A stretch of DNA of 60,165 bases from Planctomycetota bacterium (GTDB lineage Bacteria > Planctomycetota > Planctomycetia > Gemmatales > Gemmataceae). The number at the start of each line of letters is the position of its first letter. Positions within the stretch are counted from its first letter, which is position 1. Location of the stretch: contig VGYC01000018.1 in NCBI GenBank assembly GCA_016873095.1, positions 1-60,165 of the forward strand. The letters run 5' to 3'. The position numbers and the translations under genes were made by a program. The notes below the pieces were generated by a model. It had not been told where the DNA came from, did no database searches, and worked only from the letters and a program-made list of their open reading frames with translations. Below are positions 44,164 through 53,119 of the stretch, piece after piece.

Positions 44164-47151
44164 ATGACGTTACAATCCGAGGCAGGCGTGATACGCAAGC
44201 GACATGACTCTCTGGTGGTGGTTGGCACCGGGATGGCCGGGGCCAAGCTTGTGGAAGAGATCCAGGCACGTGAGCCGGATCGTTTCGACATTCGCATGTT
44301 CGGCGCCGAGCCGAACGGAACGTACAACCGCATCCTGCTATCCACCGTGCTAGGAGGATTTCAGGACCCGAAACAACTCTGGACCAACTCGTTGCGCTGG
44401 TACGAGGAGCGCGGCATTCATGTGCACAGTGGCGTGAGGGCCGAGTCCATTGACCGTGATCGGCAAGTGGTGGTGGGTGGCCGCGGCCGCGTCGAGGAAC
44501 CGTACGATGTTCTGGTGCTGGCCACCGGTTCCCGGCCATTCGTGCCACCGATGGAAGGAACGCGGTACGACGGCGTCTTCGTTTTCCGGACCATCGACGA
44601 TTGTGACAGCATCAGCAACTACGCGCGCAATTGCCAGCGCGCGGTCGTCATCGGCGGCGGGCTGCTCGGCCTGGAGGCGGCTCGCGGTTTGCTCGCTCAT
44701 GGACTCGAAGTCACTGTCGTCGAGGTCGCGCCGCAACTGATGATTCAGCAACTCGATCCGCCCGCTGCGGAGCTACTCAGGCGCAAGCTCGAGTCGATGG
44801 GGCTACACTTCCTGCTCGAGAAGGCGACCACCCATATTCTGGGCGAGGGCAAGGTTGAAGGGCTGCGCTTCAACGACGGCAGTACGCTTGCCACCGACAT
44901 GGTCGTGATCAGCTGCGGTATCCGGCCCAATGTGGACGAGGCGCGCTCCGCGGGTCTGGTGGTGGAGCGGGCCATAGTTGTCGACGACCAGCTGCGCACC
45001 AGCGACCCGACGATCCATGCCTTCGGTGAGTGCGCCCAGCATCGGGGCAAGATCTACGGCCTCATCGATCCCATCTATGACCAGGCTCGCGTGCTGGCTG
45101 ACGTGCTCCTGGGGGTCAACTCGCAGGCTGGCTATCAGGGCTCGCGACTGGCGACGACCCTGAAAGTGATGGGCATCGATCTCGTCTCCATGGGCGAGGT
45201 CGCCGCCCAGGGCTCGGACGTGGAGGTTGTCAGCCACAGTGATCCGACTCGCGGCACATACAAGAAGGTAGTCCTCCGCGACAATCAGCTGGTTGGCGCC
45301 ATTCTCCTGGGAACCAGCGACCCGACGGGCAAGCTGCTGCGGCTGTTCCGCGAAGGACAGCCGCTTTCCGAATCGGCCATCGACTTGCTCGCCGGCGGCA
45401 ATGCCCGTGACGCATTGCTGGAAGGGGGCGGCAGCGACCTGCGCGACTTGCCGGACGACACGCAGATTTGCAACTGTCACGCAGTGAGCAAGGGGCGGAT
45501 CGCGGCCGACATCCGCGAAGGCAAGTGCAGCGTCTCCGCCCTCGGCGACTGCAACCGGGCCGGCACGGGCTGCGGCACCTGTCAACACCTGCTAAGTCAG
45601 CTCATCGGCCTGTACGCGCCGGACAAGGCCGGCGTTGCCGTCGAAAACAAGATCGAGATCATGAAGCGCGAGCAGGACGGACTTGACGCGCTGCCCGATA
45701 TCCTGCGCCACGCCCCAGCCAACAACTGGCAGGAGTTGACAGAGGACGACAAGCAGCGCTCGAAGTGGCACGGATTATTCTTTCGCAAGCCGACGCCGGG
45801 CAATTTCATGCTCAGGCTTCGGCTGGAGGCGGGGCGGACCAGCGCCCGGCAGCTTCGGGTCATCGCCGATCTGTCCGACGAGTTCGGCAAGGGCTTTTGC
45901 GACCTGACGACACGGCAGCAGATTCAGCTACGCTGGTTCACGCTCGGAGACGCGCCGGAGATCTGGCGGCGCCTAGCCGAAGTCGGCCTGCACAGCAAGC
46001 AGACGGGCATGGACAATGTCCGCGGCGTGTGCGGCTGCCCCGTGGCCGGCCTGACGCCGCATGAGCTGTTCGATGCCTCGCCCGTCATCCACGACTTTGA
46101 CACGCTTCTGCTGGGCAACAAGGAGTTCAGCAACCTGCCGCGGAAATTCAATGTCACCATCAGCGGCTGCCTGGAGAATTGCTGCCACGCCGAGACGCAG
46201 GACATTGGCCTGGTTCCCGCGATCCGCGAACTGGACGGTGCCCAGGTGAACGGGTTCAATGTGGTCGTTGGCGGCAAGCAAGGTTCGGGTGGCTATCGCC
46301 CGGCCACGTCGCTGGACGCCTTTGTCCGGCTGCAGGAAGCCGCGGCGGTCTGCGCCGAGATCACGCGAATCTTCCGCGATCACGGCGCGCGTACCAGCCG
46401 AGTGCGGGCGCGACTTGCTTTTCTCATAGAGGACCAAGGAATCGCCTGGTTCCGCGCGGAGCTCGTGCGGCGGCTCGGCAAGCCGCTGCCGCGCTCCGGT
46501 CAGGATGTCCGCAAGAAACATCATGCCGATCATCTGGGCATCAATCCGCAAAAGCGCTCGCCGCACGATGAAGGCCCGGCGCTCTATTATGCCGGCATGC
46601 TTGTTCCGGTGGGGCGGATCACGACGGCGCAGATGCGTGGCGTCGCCGACATCGCCGAGCGCTATGGCAACGGAGACGTGCGCGTCACCGTTGCGCAAAA
46701 CCTGATTGTCGCCAACGTGCCCGAGGACCGCATCGGTGCCCTGAGCGACGAGCCGATTTTTCAGGAACTGCCGTTCAATCCATCGCCGATCATGCGCGGC
46801 CTGGTCGCGTGCACCGGCATCGACTACTGCGGCATGGCGCTGATCGAGACCAAGGGATACGCAATCTCGGTGGCCAAGCAACTTGAGCAGCGTCTGGAAG
46901 GACGCAGGATCCAGCCGCTCACCATCCACTGGTCGGGTTGCGCTGCGGGTTGCGGGCTGCACCAGGTCGGCACCATCGGACTGCAAGGCTGCCGCTCGCG
47001 CGTCAACGGGCAAGTCGTCGATGCCGCACACGTCACGGTACGGGGCAGGACCGGTCCGCAACCGGAAGTTGCGTCCGACTTGATGTACGATGTGCCGTGC
47101 GATCGCCTCGCGGATGCGCTCGAGCCGCTGGTGGCCTACCTGCCGCGCTGA
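44164..47151 (+). CDS. Nitrite reductase: NirB-type FAD/BFD module fused to a NirA-type sirohaem module
   Basis: A 995-residue multidomain enzyme. Residues 15-400 are an FAD/NAD(P)H oxidoreductase with two Rossmann motifs (VVVGTGMAGAKL, VVIGGGLLGLEA). Residues ~435-480 are a BFD-type [2Fe-2S] domain (CNC and CGTC). From ~515 a complete NirA-like half follows: a ferredoxin-like repeat (RQLRVIADLSDEFGKG), TTRQQIQLRW, then a second copy ending in the 4Fe-4S/sirohaem cysteines CTGIDYC (near 881) and SGCAAGC (near 924). It should reduce nitrite to ammonia with NAD(P)H in one chain. ATG 44164 is used; GTG 44188 with GAGG is an alternative. No NirD or transporter adjoins it. Confidence 0.88.
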   Translation: MTLQSEAGVIRKRHDSLVVVGTGMAGAKLVEEIQAREPDRFDIRMFGAEPNGTYNRILLSTVLGGFQDPKQLWTNSLRWYEERGIHVHSGVRAESIDRDRQVVVGGRGRVEEPYDVLVLATGSRPFVPPMEGTRYDGVFVFRTIDDCDSISNYARNCQRAVVIGGGLLGLEAARGLLAHGLEVTVVEVAPQLMIQQLDPPAAELLRRKLESMGLHFLLEKATTHILGEGKVEGLRFNDGSTLATDMVVISCGIRPNVDEARSAGLVVERAIVVDDQLRTSDPTIHAFGECAQHRGKIYGLIDPIYDQARVLADVLLGVNSQAGYQGSRLATTLKVMGIDLVSMGEVAAQGSDVEVVSHSDPTRGTYKKVVLRDNQLVGAILLGTSDPTGKLLRLFREGQPLSESAIDLLAGGNARDALLEGGGSDLRDLPDDTQICNCHAVSKGRIAADIREGKCSVSALGDCNRAGTGCGTCQHLLSQLIGLYAPDKAGVAVENKIEIMKREQDGLDALPDILRHAPANNWQELTEDDKQRSKWHGLFFRKPTPGNFMLRLRLEAGRTSARQLRVIADLSDEFGKGFCDLTTRQQIQLRWFTLGDAPEIWRRLAEVGLHSKQTGMDNVRGVCGCPVAGLTPHELFDASPVIHDFDTLLLGNKEFSNLPRKFNVTISGCLENCCHAETQDIGLVPAIRELDGAQVNGFNVVVGGKQGSGGYRPATSLDAFVRLQEAAAVCAEITRIFRDHGARTSRVRARLAFLIEDQGIAWFRAELVRRLGKPLPRSGQDVRKKHHADHLGINPQKRSPHDEGPALYYAGMLVPVGRITTAQMRGVADIAERYGNGDVRVTVAQNLIVANVPEDRIGALSDEPIFQELPFNPSPIMRGLVACTGIDYCGMALIETKGYAISVAKQLEQRLEGRRIQPLTIHWSGCAAGCGLHQVGTIGLQGCRSRVNGQVVDAAHVTVRGRTGPQPEVASDLMYDVPCDRLADALEPLVAYLPR

Positions 47152-47298
47152 TGAAGGCCCTGCAGCGGTCTCGAAGTTCCATTCTTTCCTCAATTCCAGA
47201 TTGGCGCCGACTCAAGACCCGTCCGCTGAGGCGGGGGCATCATGTTTTTTCTTGTCGCGGCCGGCGGGCCACTGCTATATTGGGAGACGAGGTTCAGC

Positions 47299-49230
47299 AT
47301 GAAATATGGCTTTGCAATCCTGGCCATCCTTGGCTGCACGTTGCCCGGCCTTGCGCAGGACGCCGGCGTGTTGCGGGTCATCACCTTTCGCGACGGCTCC
47401 ATGCTGCGGCTGCCGGTGGTCGATGAAACGATCAAGGTTTCGCTGGTCCGACCCGAAGGCGGCATCACCACCCGCGACATTCGCGTGTCGAGCCTCAAGT
47501 CGCTGACCCTGACGGCCAAGGACGGTTTTGTCAAGAATCGCGCGTTGCTATCGTCCGTGCGGCAACTCGGATCCGAAGACTTCGCCGAGCGCGAACGCGC
47601 GTTTGTCGATTTGCAAAAGCTCGGCGCCGACAGCCGGGCCGATCTGGAGATGTGCCTCAAGTTCACCACCGATATCGAGACGCAGACCCGGCTGAAATCG
47701 ATCCTGTCCAAGATGCCCCCTGCCGGGCCCAAGAGCCGCGGGCAGATGCTCTTCGATCTCATTCACGTGGACGAACCACAGTGGGGCCACCTTGGAGACA
47801 CCGCCATAAACGTGCTTGTCGATGGCAAGCCGCATCGTTTGACGCGTCGCGACATCGCGGGTCTGAGTGCGATGACCCCCTCGGGCGGACCGGCGCCCAC
47901 GCTGTCGGGTCCGGCCGGCTTCCGCCGGCTACGCATCGAAGAGTTTCCGGCCGGCTGCAGCGAAGAACCGTTCGAGAAAATGCCCGATGGCCGGCCCATC
48001 AACATCGGCGATAACATCGAGCGCACGTTCCTGAGCCGTGGCTTCGTACTGTCCACATCCATCAAGTCGTCGTGGGTGTCGGTCAATGGCTTCAGCGTGC
48101 AAGGCAAGAGCCGCGGGCTATCGGCGGCTAACCATCAGCCCCTGTGGGAAGGCGAGATCACCGTGCGCTTTGTGGTCTCCGGACGCGAAGAGGTTCCGGC
48201 AGGCGTGACGCATTTCGGTTGCTACATCGCCTCGGTAGTCCCCGGTGGAACAGCGATGGTCGCCTTCGATCTTGCCGGCCGCGAACTTGGCCGCGTCGTG
48301 ACGCAGGTCAATGGCCACGAGTTTCTCGGCATGACTTCATCCATTCCCATTCATCGGGTCCGCTTCGTCCCGAACCCGAAGCTGGACCGCGACTACACGC
48401 TGGACGATTTCATCTTCACAACACCGCAATCGCCCGAGGCCCGGCATGGCGAGAAATTCGGTGTCACTCTTGCTGCCGGCGACCGCATCTTTTGCTCGGA
48501 TGTCGAACTGCGCGACGGCAATGCCCATCTGATCGGCATGCCCGGTCGATTGCCGAACCGCACCGTGCGGCTGAGCGACGTGCGCCGAATCAATCTTCCC
48601 GACGGCAACGAGCCTCTCGGGGCTTTGCCCACCGGCGTCTTTGTCGAACTCCGTGACGGTTCCATCATGTTCGGCAATCAGCCGCCTCTCAAGCAAGGAG
48701 CCCCGGTGTTCCGGTTGCCCGTGAATCCGCTCAAGAAGCAGCAAGATGTGGTCGGACTCTGGGGCAGTAAACATTCGCGGGTGTTGCGGACTCCCACGCT
48801 CAAGCAAGCGGTACGCTGGGACGCCTGGGAACGCAAGTGGCTCGACATCGCCGAGGTTCGCCTGGACGACGAGGAAGTACGCTGGAAGGTCGGCGACACT
48901 GCCGATGCACAGATGTACCACAAGCTCGGCCCGTTGTGGCTCGCCGACCCGCCTGCCGCTCCTGTTCCCGGCTGGCATCTGTCCCTGCGCCAGGGCGACG
49001 ACATTGTCTTGACCAGGGGCCAGCCCATCACCGGTCGACTTTCGCAGAAACTGCACGCCGCCTGGCGCGATCACAATCTCCAGCTCGGGCCAAAGGATGT
49101 GAGTTCGCTATTCTGGGTGCCGGCCCCGGCGTCGGGCAAGCCCGCGCAGCGCAAGCCCGCGCAGCGCAAGCCCGCGCAGCGCAAGCCCGCGCAGCGCGAG
49201 TCCGAGCAAAGCAGGTCCGCGGATCGCTGA
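47299..49230 (+). CDS. Secreted protein of unknown function with KPAQR tail
   Basis: A 643-residue protein with a signal peptide (about 1-20, ending GLAQ). An early stretch (VITFRDGSMLRLPVVDETIKVSL) recurs in form later (VFVELRDGSIMFG, GVTLAAGDRIFCSDVELRDG), so it may contain repeated small beta domains. A helical segment SEDFAERERAFVDLQKLG near 93-110 resembles the HEAT-like motif of the WD40 protein at 30229. The C terminus holds four KPAQR repeats. No family is recognised. GAGG lies about 7 bases before the ATG. It is 7 bp upstream of the TPR kinase gene, so the two are likely one operon. Confidence 0.78.
   Translation: MKYGFAILAILGCTLPGLAQDAGVLRVITFRDGSMLRLPVVDETIKVSLVRPEGGITTRDIRVSSLKSLTLTAKDGFVKNRALLSSVRQLGSEDFAERERAFVDLQKLGADSRADLEMCLKFTTDIETQTRLKSILSKMPPAGPKSRGQMLFDLIHVDEPQWGHLGDTAINVLVDGKPHRLTRRDIAGLSAMTPSGGPAPTLSGPAGFRRLRIEEFPAGCSEEPFEKMPDGRPINIGDNIERTFLSRGFVLSTSIKSSWVSVNGFSVQGKSRGLSAANHQPLWEGEITVRFVVSGREEVPAGVTHFGCYIASVVPGGTAMVAFDLAGRELGRVVTQVNGHEFLGMTSSIPIHRVRFVPNPKLDRDYTLDDFIFTTPQSPEARHGEKFGVTLAAGDRIFCSDVELRDGNAHLIGMPGRLPNRTVRLSDVRRINLPDGNEPLGALPTGVFVELRDGSIMFGNQPPLKQGAPVFRLPVNPLKKQQDVVGLWGSKHSRVLRTPTLKQAVRWDAWERKWLDIAEVRLDDEEVRWKVGDTADAQMYHKLGPLWLADPPAAPVPGWHLSLRQGDDIVLTRGQPITGRLSQKLHAAWRDHNLQLGPKDVSSLFWVPAPASGKPAQRKPAQRKPAQRKPAQRESEQSRSADR
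49138..49197 (+). repeat. Four tandem 15-bp units coding KPAQR
   Basis: AAGCCCGCGCAGCGC repeated four times without a mismatch at the 3' end of the gene. Perfect identity implies recent slippage; copy number may vary between strains. Confidence 0.9.
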
Positions 49231-49237
49231 GGGAAAC

Positions 49238-51553
49238 ATGATCGAATTTGACACCGAGCGCGACCCGCTGGACATGCTGGCGGAAGAGTTTGCCCAGCGT
49301 TGGCGGCGCGGCGAGAAACCGTCCATCGGCGATTATGCAGCTCGCTTCCCGCAGTGGGCCAGCGAAATCCGTGCAGTGCTGCCCTCGGTGGCCAAGATGG
49401 AGCAATGGCGCACTTGCCGAGAGGCCACCGATGCAAGCCTGGCGCCCGGCGCAAGCCCCGAGAAAGTTGGCGACTACCGCATCCTCCGCGAGGTTGGCCG
49501 TGGAGGCATGGGAATCGTGTTCGAGGCCATTCAGGAATCGCTCGGCCGGCGCGTCGCGCTCAAGATCCTGCCCAACCATTTTCTCCTCGATCGCAAGCGC
49601 CTCGAGCGTTTCCAGCGGGAATCCAGGGCTGCCGCGCGGTTGCATCATACCAATATCGTGCAAGTCTTCGGCGTCGGTGAGCAGGACGGCTTCCACTACT
49701 ACGTGATGCAGTTTATCGAAGGCCGGGGACTGAACGAGGTGCTGCGCGACTGGCGCTGCGCCGCCGGACTGCCCGACAGGACTGCTGCCACCGACACTGC
49801 GGAGCCAGACCGCGACGGCACGCCTGTGGTCGAAGCGAAGCCCATGCCGCGTTGCATCGACGAATCGCGCTGGCGCGAGACGGCAGCTATTGGTATGCAA
49901 GTTGCCGACGGGCTACATCATGCCCATCAACAAGGCATCGTCCATCGTGACCTGAAGCCGGCCAACATCCTGCTGCAGGTCGCCAATCGCGAATCGCAGA
50001 TGGATCGCGCGGCGCCGCTCGATTCTTCTTGTAAGACCTCCAGTCTGCAATCTGCCGTTCCAAAGATCACGGACTTCGGCCTTGCCAAGCTTTCCGATCA
50101 CGACGACCTGACACAGACCGGCGACATCCTGGGCACGGTCGGCTACATGGCCCCGGAGTGTTTTCACGGGTACGCCGACGCGCGCAGCGACATCTGCGCA
50201 CTTGGCTTGACGCTCTACGAGATGCTGACGTTGCAGCCGCCCTACGCGGGGACCAGTCCGGCCAGGCTCATACGACAAGCCAGCGAGCAAGAACCGATCC
50301 GGCCGCGCAAGCTGAATCCCGCGATTCCTCGCGATCTCGAAACGATCATCTTGAAAGCCATTTCCCGCGAGCCGGAGCGTCGCTATGCGACGGCTCTAGC
50401 TCTGGCGGAAGACCTCGGCCGGTTTCTCGACGATCGGCCCATCCTGGCGCGGCGAACCACGGCGCCGGAACGGCTCTGGCGCTGGTGCCGGCGCAACCGG
50501 GCGCTGGCCACGCTTGCCGGTATCGCGCTGGCGTGCTTCTTGCTCGCCGCCGTCGTCGGCTGGGTCGGCTATGTACACACGCGACGGGCCCTTGACGGCG
50601 AATCGCAGAAGAGTGCGGAGGCCAAGCAGGCCACCGAACTGGCCATGGCCAATGTCAAGCTTTCGCTGGAGCATTTTGAGGAAATCTTCGACCGCCTCGC
50701 AGACAAGGCCTCGGCTCCACCGCGCGAGGGCAAGTTCGGTTTCAAGGGGGTCAAGACATCGAAGGTCTCAGAGGAAGACGCCGCCCTGCTCAACAGCATT
50801 GTGACCTTCTATGACGAGTTCACCGAGCGAAACACGACTAATCCGCGCTTGCAACTGGAGGCGGCAAAGGCGCAGCGCCGCGCCGGTGACATCCATCGGC
50901 GCTTGCATCAGCCAGACAAGGCGGCCGTCGCTTATCAGCGTGCCGTGGCCATGCTCGAGAAGCTTGCCGAAAAGTTTCCTGCCGAGCCACGCTATCGCTC
51001 CGAGCTGATGCTGACGTACCTGCTGGAAGACATGCCCGCAAGCGATCCAGAACAACTCCGCGCCGCTGAACAGCGTCTTGCTCGCGCCGTCATTGTCGCT
51101 GGAAGGCTCGTTGCCGACGATCCGGAGTCGGTAGCGTACTCGTGCTTGGAAGCGCGCTGCCAGGCTAGGTTGGGGGTGATTCAGCATCAGCGCGGCCATA
51201 TGAAAGAGGCAGAGGGTAGCTTGCGTAAGGCGCTGGCGATACAGAAGGCAGTCAAGAAACCGACGCGCGACCCGGATTTCACTCAAGACCTGGCTAGTGC
51301 CCGCCTGGCCCTGGCCGAGTGCCTGCTGGCCAAGGGGGAACTTGCCGAGGCGCGTGCCACGCTGGAGGATTCGATCAAGAGCCTGCGCAGCAGCACCAAG
51401 GACGAGCCGCGCTATCGCTGGCGCGGCGGACAGCTGGCCAGCCATTATCAAAAGCTTGCCGCCGTGCTGACGCGGCTGGGAATGACAGAACTGGCCGAGG
51501 AGGCTACACGCAGCGCGGGCCGTTACCGGCAGTCGTTCCGTGGGCGACCTTGA
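49238..51553 (+). CDS. Membrane serine/threonine kinase with extracytoplasmic TPR region
   Basis: A 771-residue Hanks-type kinase. An N-terminal region (GEKPSIGDYAARFP) is typical of planctomycete kinases. The kinase spans about 78-400: GRGGMGIVFEA, VALKILP, the catalytic HRDLKPANILL, DFGLAKL, GYMAPE. Between the ATP lobe and catalytic loop is a ~35-residue insertion (TAATDTAEPDRDGT...). One membrane helix lies near 425-448, then a coiled stretch and TPR-like helices (LQLEAAKAQRRAGDIHRRL, AVAYQRAVAMLEKL) to the end. GAGGGA precedes the ATG. The secreted partner gene immediately upstream may encode its ligand or substrate; that is inference. Confidence 0.92.
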   Translation: MIEFDTERDPLDMLAEEFAQRWRRGEKPSIGDYAARFPQWASEIRAVLPSVAKMEQWRTCREATDASLAPGASPEKVGDYRILREVGRGGMGIVFEAIQESLGRRVALKILPNHFLLDRKRLERFQRESRAAARLHHTNIVQVFGVGEQDGFHYYVMQFIEGRGLNEVLRDWRCAAGLPDRTAATDTAEPDRDGTPVVEAKPMPRCIDESRWRETAAIGMQVADGLHHAHQQGIVHRDLKPANILLQVANRESQMDRAAPLDSSCKTSSLQSAVPKITDFGLAKLSDHDDLTQTGDILGTVGYMAPECFHGYADARSDICALGLTLYEMLTLQPPYAGTSPARLIRQASEQEPIRPRKLNPAIPRDLETIILKAISREPERRYATALALAEDLGRFLDDRPILARRTTAPERLWRWCRRNRALATLAGIALACFLLAAVVGWVGYVHTRRALDGESQKSAEAKQATELAMANVKLSLEHFEEIFDRLADKASAPPREGKFGFKGVKTSKVSEEDAALLNSIVTFYDEFTERNTTNPRLQLEAAKAQRRAGDIHRRLHQPDKAAVAYQRAVAMLEKLAEKFPAEPRYRSELMLTYLLEDMPASDPEQLRAAEQRLARAVIVAGRLVADDPESVAYSCLEARCQARLGVIQHQRGHMKEAEGSLRKALAIQKAVKKPTRDPDFTQDLASARLALAECLLAKGELAEARATLEDSIKSLRSSTKDEPRYRWRGGQLASHYQKLAAVLTRLGMTELAEEATRSAGRYRQSFRGRP

Positions 51554-51893
51554 TTTCGCTCAGGTTGCCGCCGCGAAATCACTCGCAGCGTTGTAATCCT
51601 CCGCCAAAAAACAAGGGGCCCATTCGTCCAAGGAACATTTTGTAACTCCTCAATAAGTCTGGGTTGAAGCCGCCTAGGGACGCGCGTGGGTGTGTAAAAC
51701 TCGTACGTGCAACGCAATCCGAAATGCCGCACTCAGGGAAATTGAGAACCTACAATACTTTGACATAATCTGTTTCAGCTAATAGTCTTAACGTTTGCTT
51801 AATCTATTCTTGGTACAATCTTCTCCAGCCTCTTCTTTCCACCGAGCGGGCAGTTCCGGTCTGTCCGCGAGTCCATTGAACTGGAGGTCCACC
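51554..51893. other. AT-richer intergenic promoter region
   Basis: No gene is seen in these 340 bp. AT content rises toward 51750-51820. A TTGACA occurs at 51760-51765 with only a weak -10 (TAGTCT) 17 bp later. The better element is the extended -10 at 51811-51819. Confidence 0.5.
51811..51819 (+). promoter_or_regulatory. Extended -10 promoter (TGGTACAAT)
   Basis: TACAAT at 51814-51819 with TGg in front; a start near 51826 leaves a 68-nt leader ending in GGAGGT before the ATG at 51894. Confidence 0.55.
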
Positions 51894-52706
51894 ATGGCAA
51901 CCGCTAACACTCGCGTCACCGCCAAGGCCCCGCTCATCAAGGACAGCAAGCAAACCATACTCTCGCTGGAGGGCAACCGCAAGTGGATCGCCATGGCGGC
52001 CGCGGTGCTGTTTCTGTTGCTCTCTGCGGTTTGGATTTTCGGTGGTGAATCGCAGATCAATCGCGTGCGGCGTTTGCAGAAGGAACTCTTCTCCGAAGAG
52101 GCCAAGAATATGAGCCGCGAGGATCGCCGCGAGAAGTTCAAGGAACTCGGCGAGGAAATGCGCAAGCTCTCTCCCCAGGAGCGCGGCCAGCTCGAGGCTG
52201 ATCGCGCAAAAAAGGATGCCGAGCGCATGGGCAACTTCTTCAGCAAGTCGAAGGAGGAGCAATCGGCCGAACTGGACAAGATGATCGACAAGATGGAAGA
52301 CGGCCGCAAGAAATTCGAGGAGAATCGAGGCAAGCGCGGCAAGGGACGTAGAGGCGGCGGCGAAGGTGAAGGCGGCGGCGAGGGCTTTGCTCCACGTGCA
52401 GGCCCTGCCGGTGGTGAAGCAGGCGGCCCCGGCGGCGGATTCGGTGGTGGTGGGCCGGGCGGCGGCCGTGGCTTCGGCGCCGGCGGCGGTGGCCCTGGCG
52501 GCGGCTTCGGCGGACCTGGTGGCGGTGGTTTCGGCGGCAAGGGCAGGGGCAAGATGACTCAGGAGCAGCGCGAGATACGTCAGAAAAACAGGCTGGATGC
52601 CACCAGCCCGGAGCATCGCGCTCAGCGAACCGAGTTTCGCCGACTGATGGGTGATAAGATGAAGCAGCGTGGCGTCAGTTTCGGCGGCGGTCGCGGACGC
52701 ATTTGA
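51894..52706 (+). CDS. Membrane-anchored protein with coiled coil and glycine-rich region
   Basis: A 270-residue protein: a short cytoplasmic N terminus, one membrane helix near 31-50 (WIAMAAAVLFLLLSAVWIF), then a highly charged helical section (54-150: SREDRREKFKELGEEMRKL, SAELDKMIDKMEDG). A low-complexity glycine-rich stretch (about 160-225, GGG, FGG and PGG units) follows, then a basic tail. A GGAGGT ribosome-binding site lies 6 bases before the ATG and excludes the longer upstream frame. No family is recognised. The glycine-rich part may be disordered or adhesive. Confidence 0.75.
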   Translation: MATANTRVTAKAPLIKDSKQTILSLEGNRKWIAMAAAVLFLLLSAVWIFGGESQINRVRRLQKELFSEEAKNMSREDRREKFKELGEEMRKLSPQERGQLEADRAKKDAERMGNFFSKSKEEQSAELDKMIDKMEDGRKKFEENRGKRGKGRRGGGEGEGGGEGFAPRAGPAGGEAGGPGGGFGGGGPGGGRGFGAGGGGPGGGFGGPGGGGFGGKGRGKMTQEQREIRQKNRLDATSPEHRAQRTEFRRLMGDKMKQRGVSFGGGRGRI

Positions 52707-52732
52707 CTGCGCCAGCGCACGGTCGGCGATAA

Positions 52733-53077
52733 TCAGGGTCCAACCGAGTAACATTCAACCTTGATCTCGTTCAACAGGCCGGACTCGTGAGATAAGAGGA
52801 TGTGAATCTCGTCGGATCTGAGAAAGTGCGTCTTGTAGACGGCCCAGCAATTCAACTGAGCGGCGCCATGGTTCCGCTCCTGGCACTGAAAGCCGTTCTG
52901 CTGCATGATTCGTTTTGCATTGTCGATGGGCATGCCGAGAGAGAGGAACCTCTTGACCTCCACCAACATGTCCTCGTCGTCTAAATGCAACTCCATCGAA
53001 GTTCGCGGCGATGTCCAGAATGGATTGGTAAGGCAGCCGGCAAGTGTGCATACCGCAAGCAGCATCATCCGCTTCAT
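52733..53077 (-). CDS. Putative lipoprotein
   Basis: A 114-residue protein with a leader ending in a proper lipobox (LAVCTLAGC, Cys15). The mature part has a short helical motif (EVKRFLSLGMPIDNAKRIM, near 40-58) that fits a conserved 'mismatched tail' of small planctomycete lipoproteins only loosely, then a beta-rich end with three cysteines (CQE, NCWAV, ECYS). No clear Shine-Dalgarno. It follows the DNA methyltransferase gene on the same strand after a 42-bp gap. Confidence 0.68.
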   Translation of the reverse strand: MKRMMLLAVCTLAGCLTNPFWTSPRTSMELHLDDEDMLVEVKRFLSLGMPIDNAKRIMQQNGFQCQERNHGAAQLNCWAVYKTHFLRSDEIHILLSHESGLLNEIKVECYSVGP

Positions 53078-53119
53078 GGCCGTTGTCCAACCAGGCATTC
53101 CACGAGCTAGCCGTTCCAT

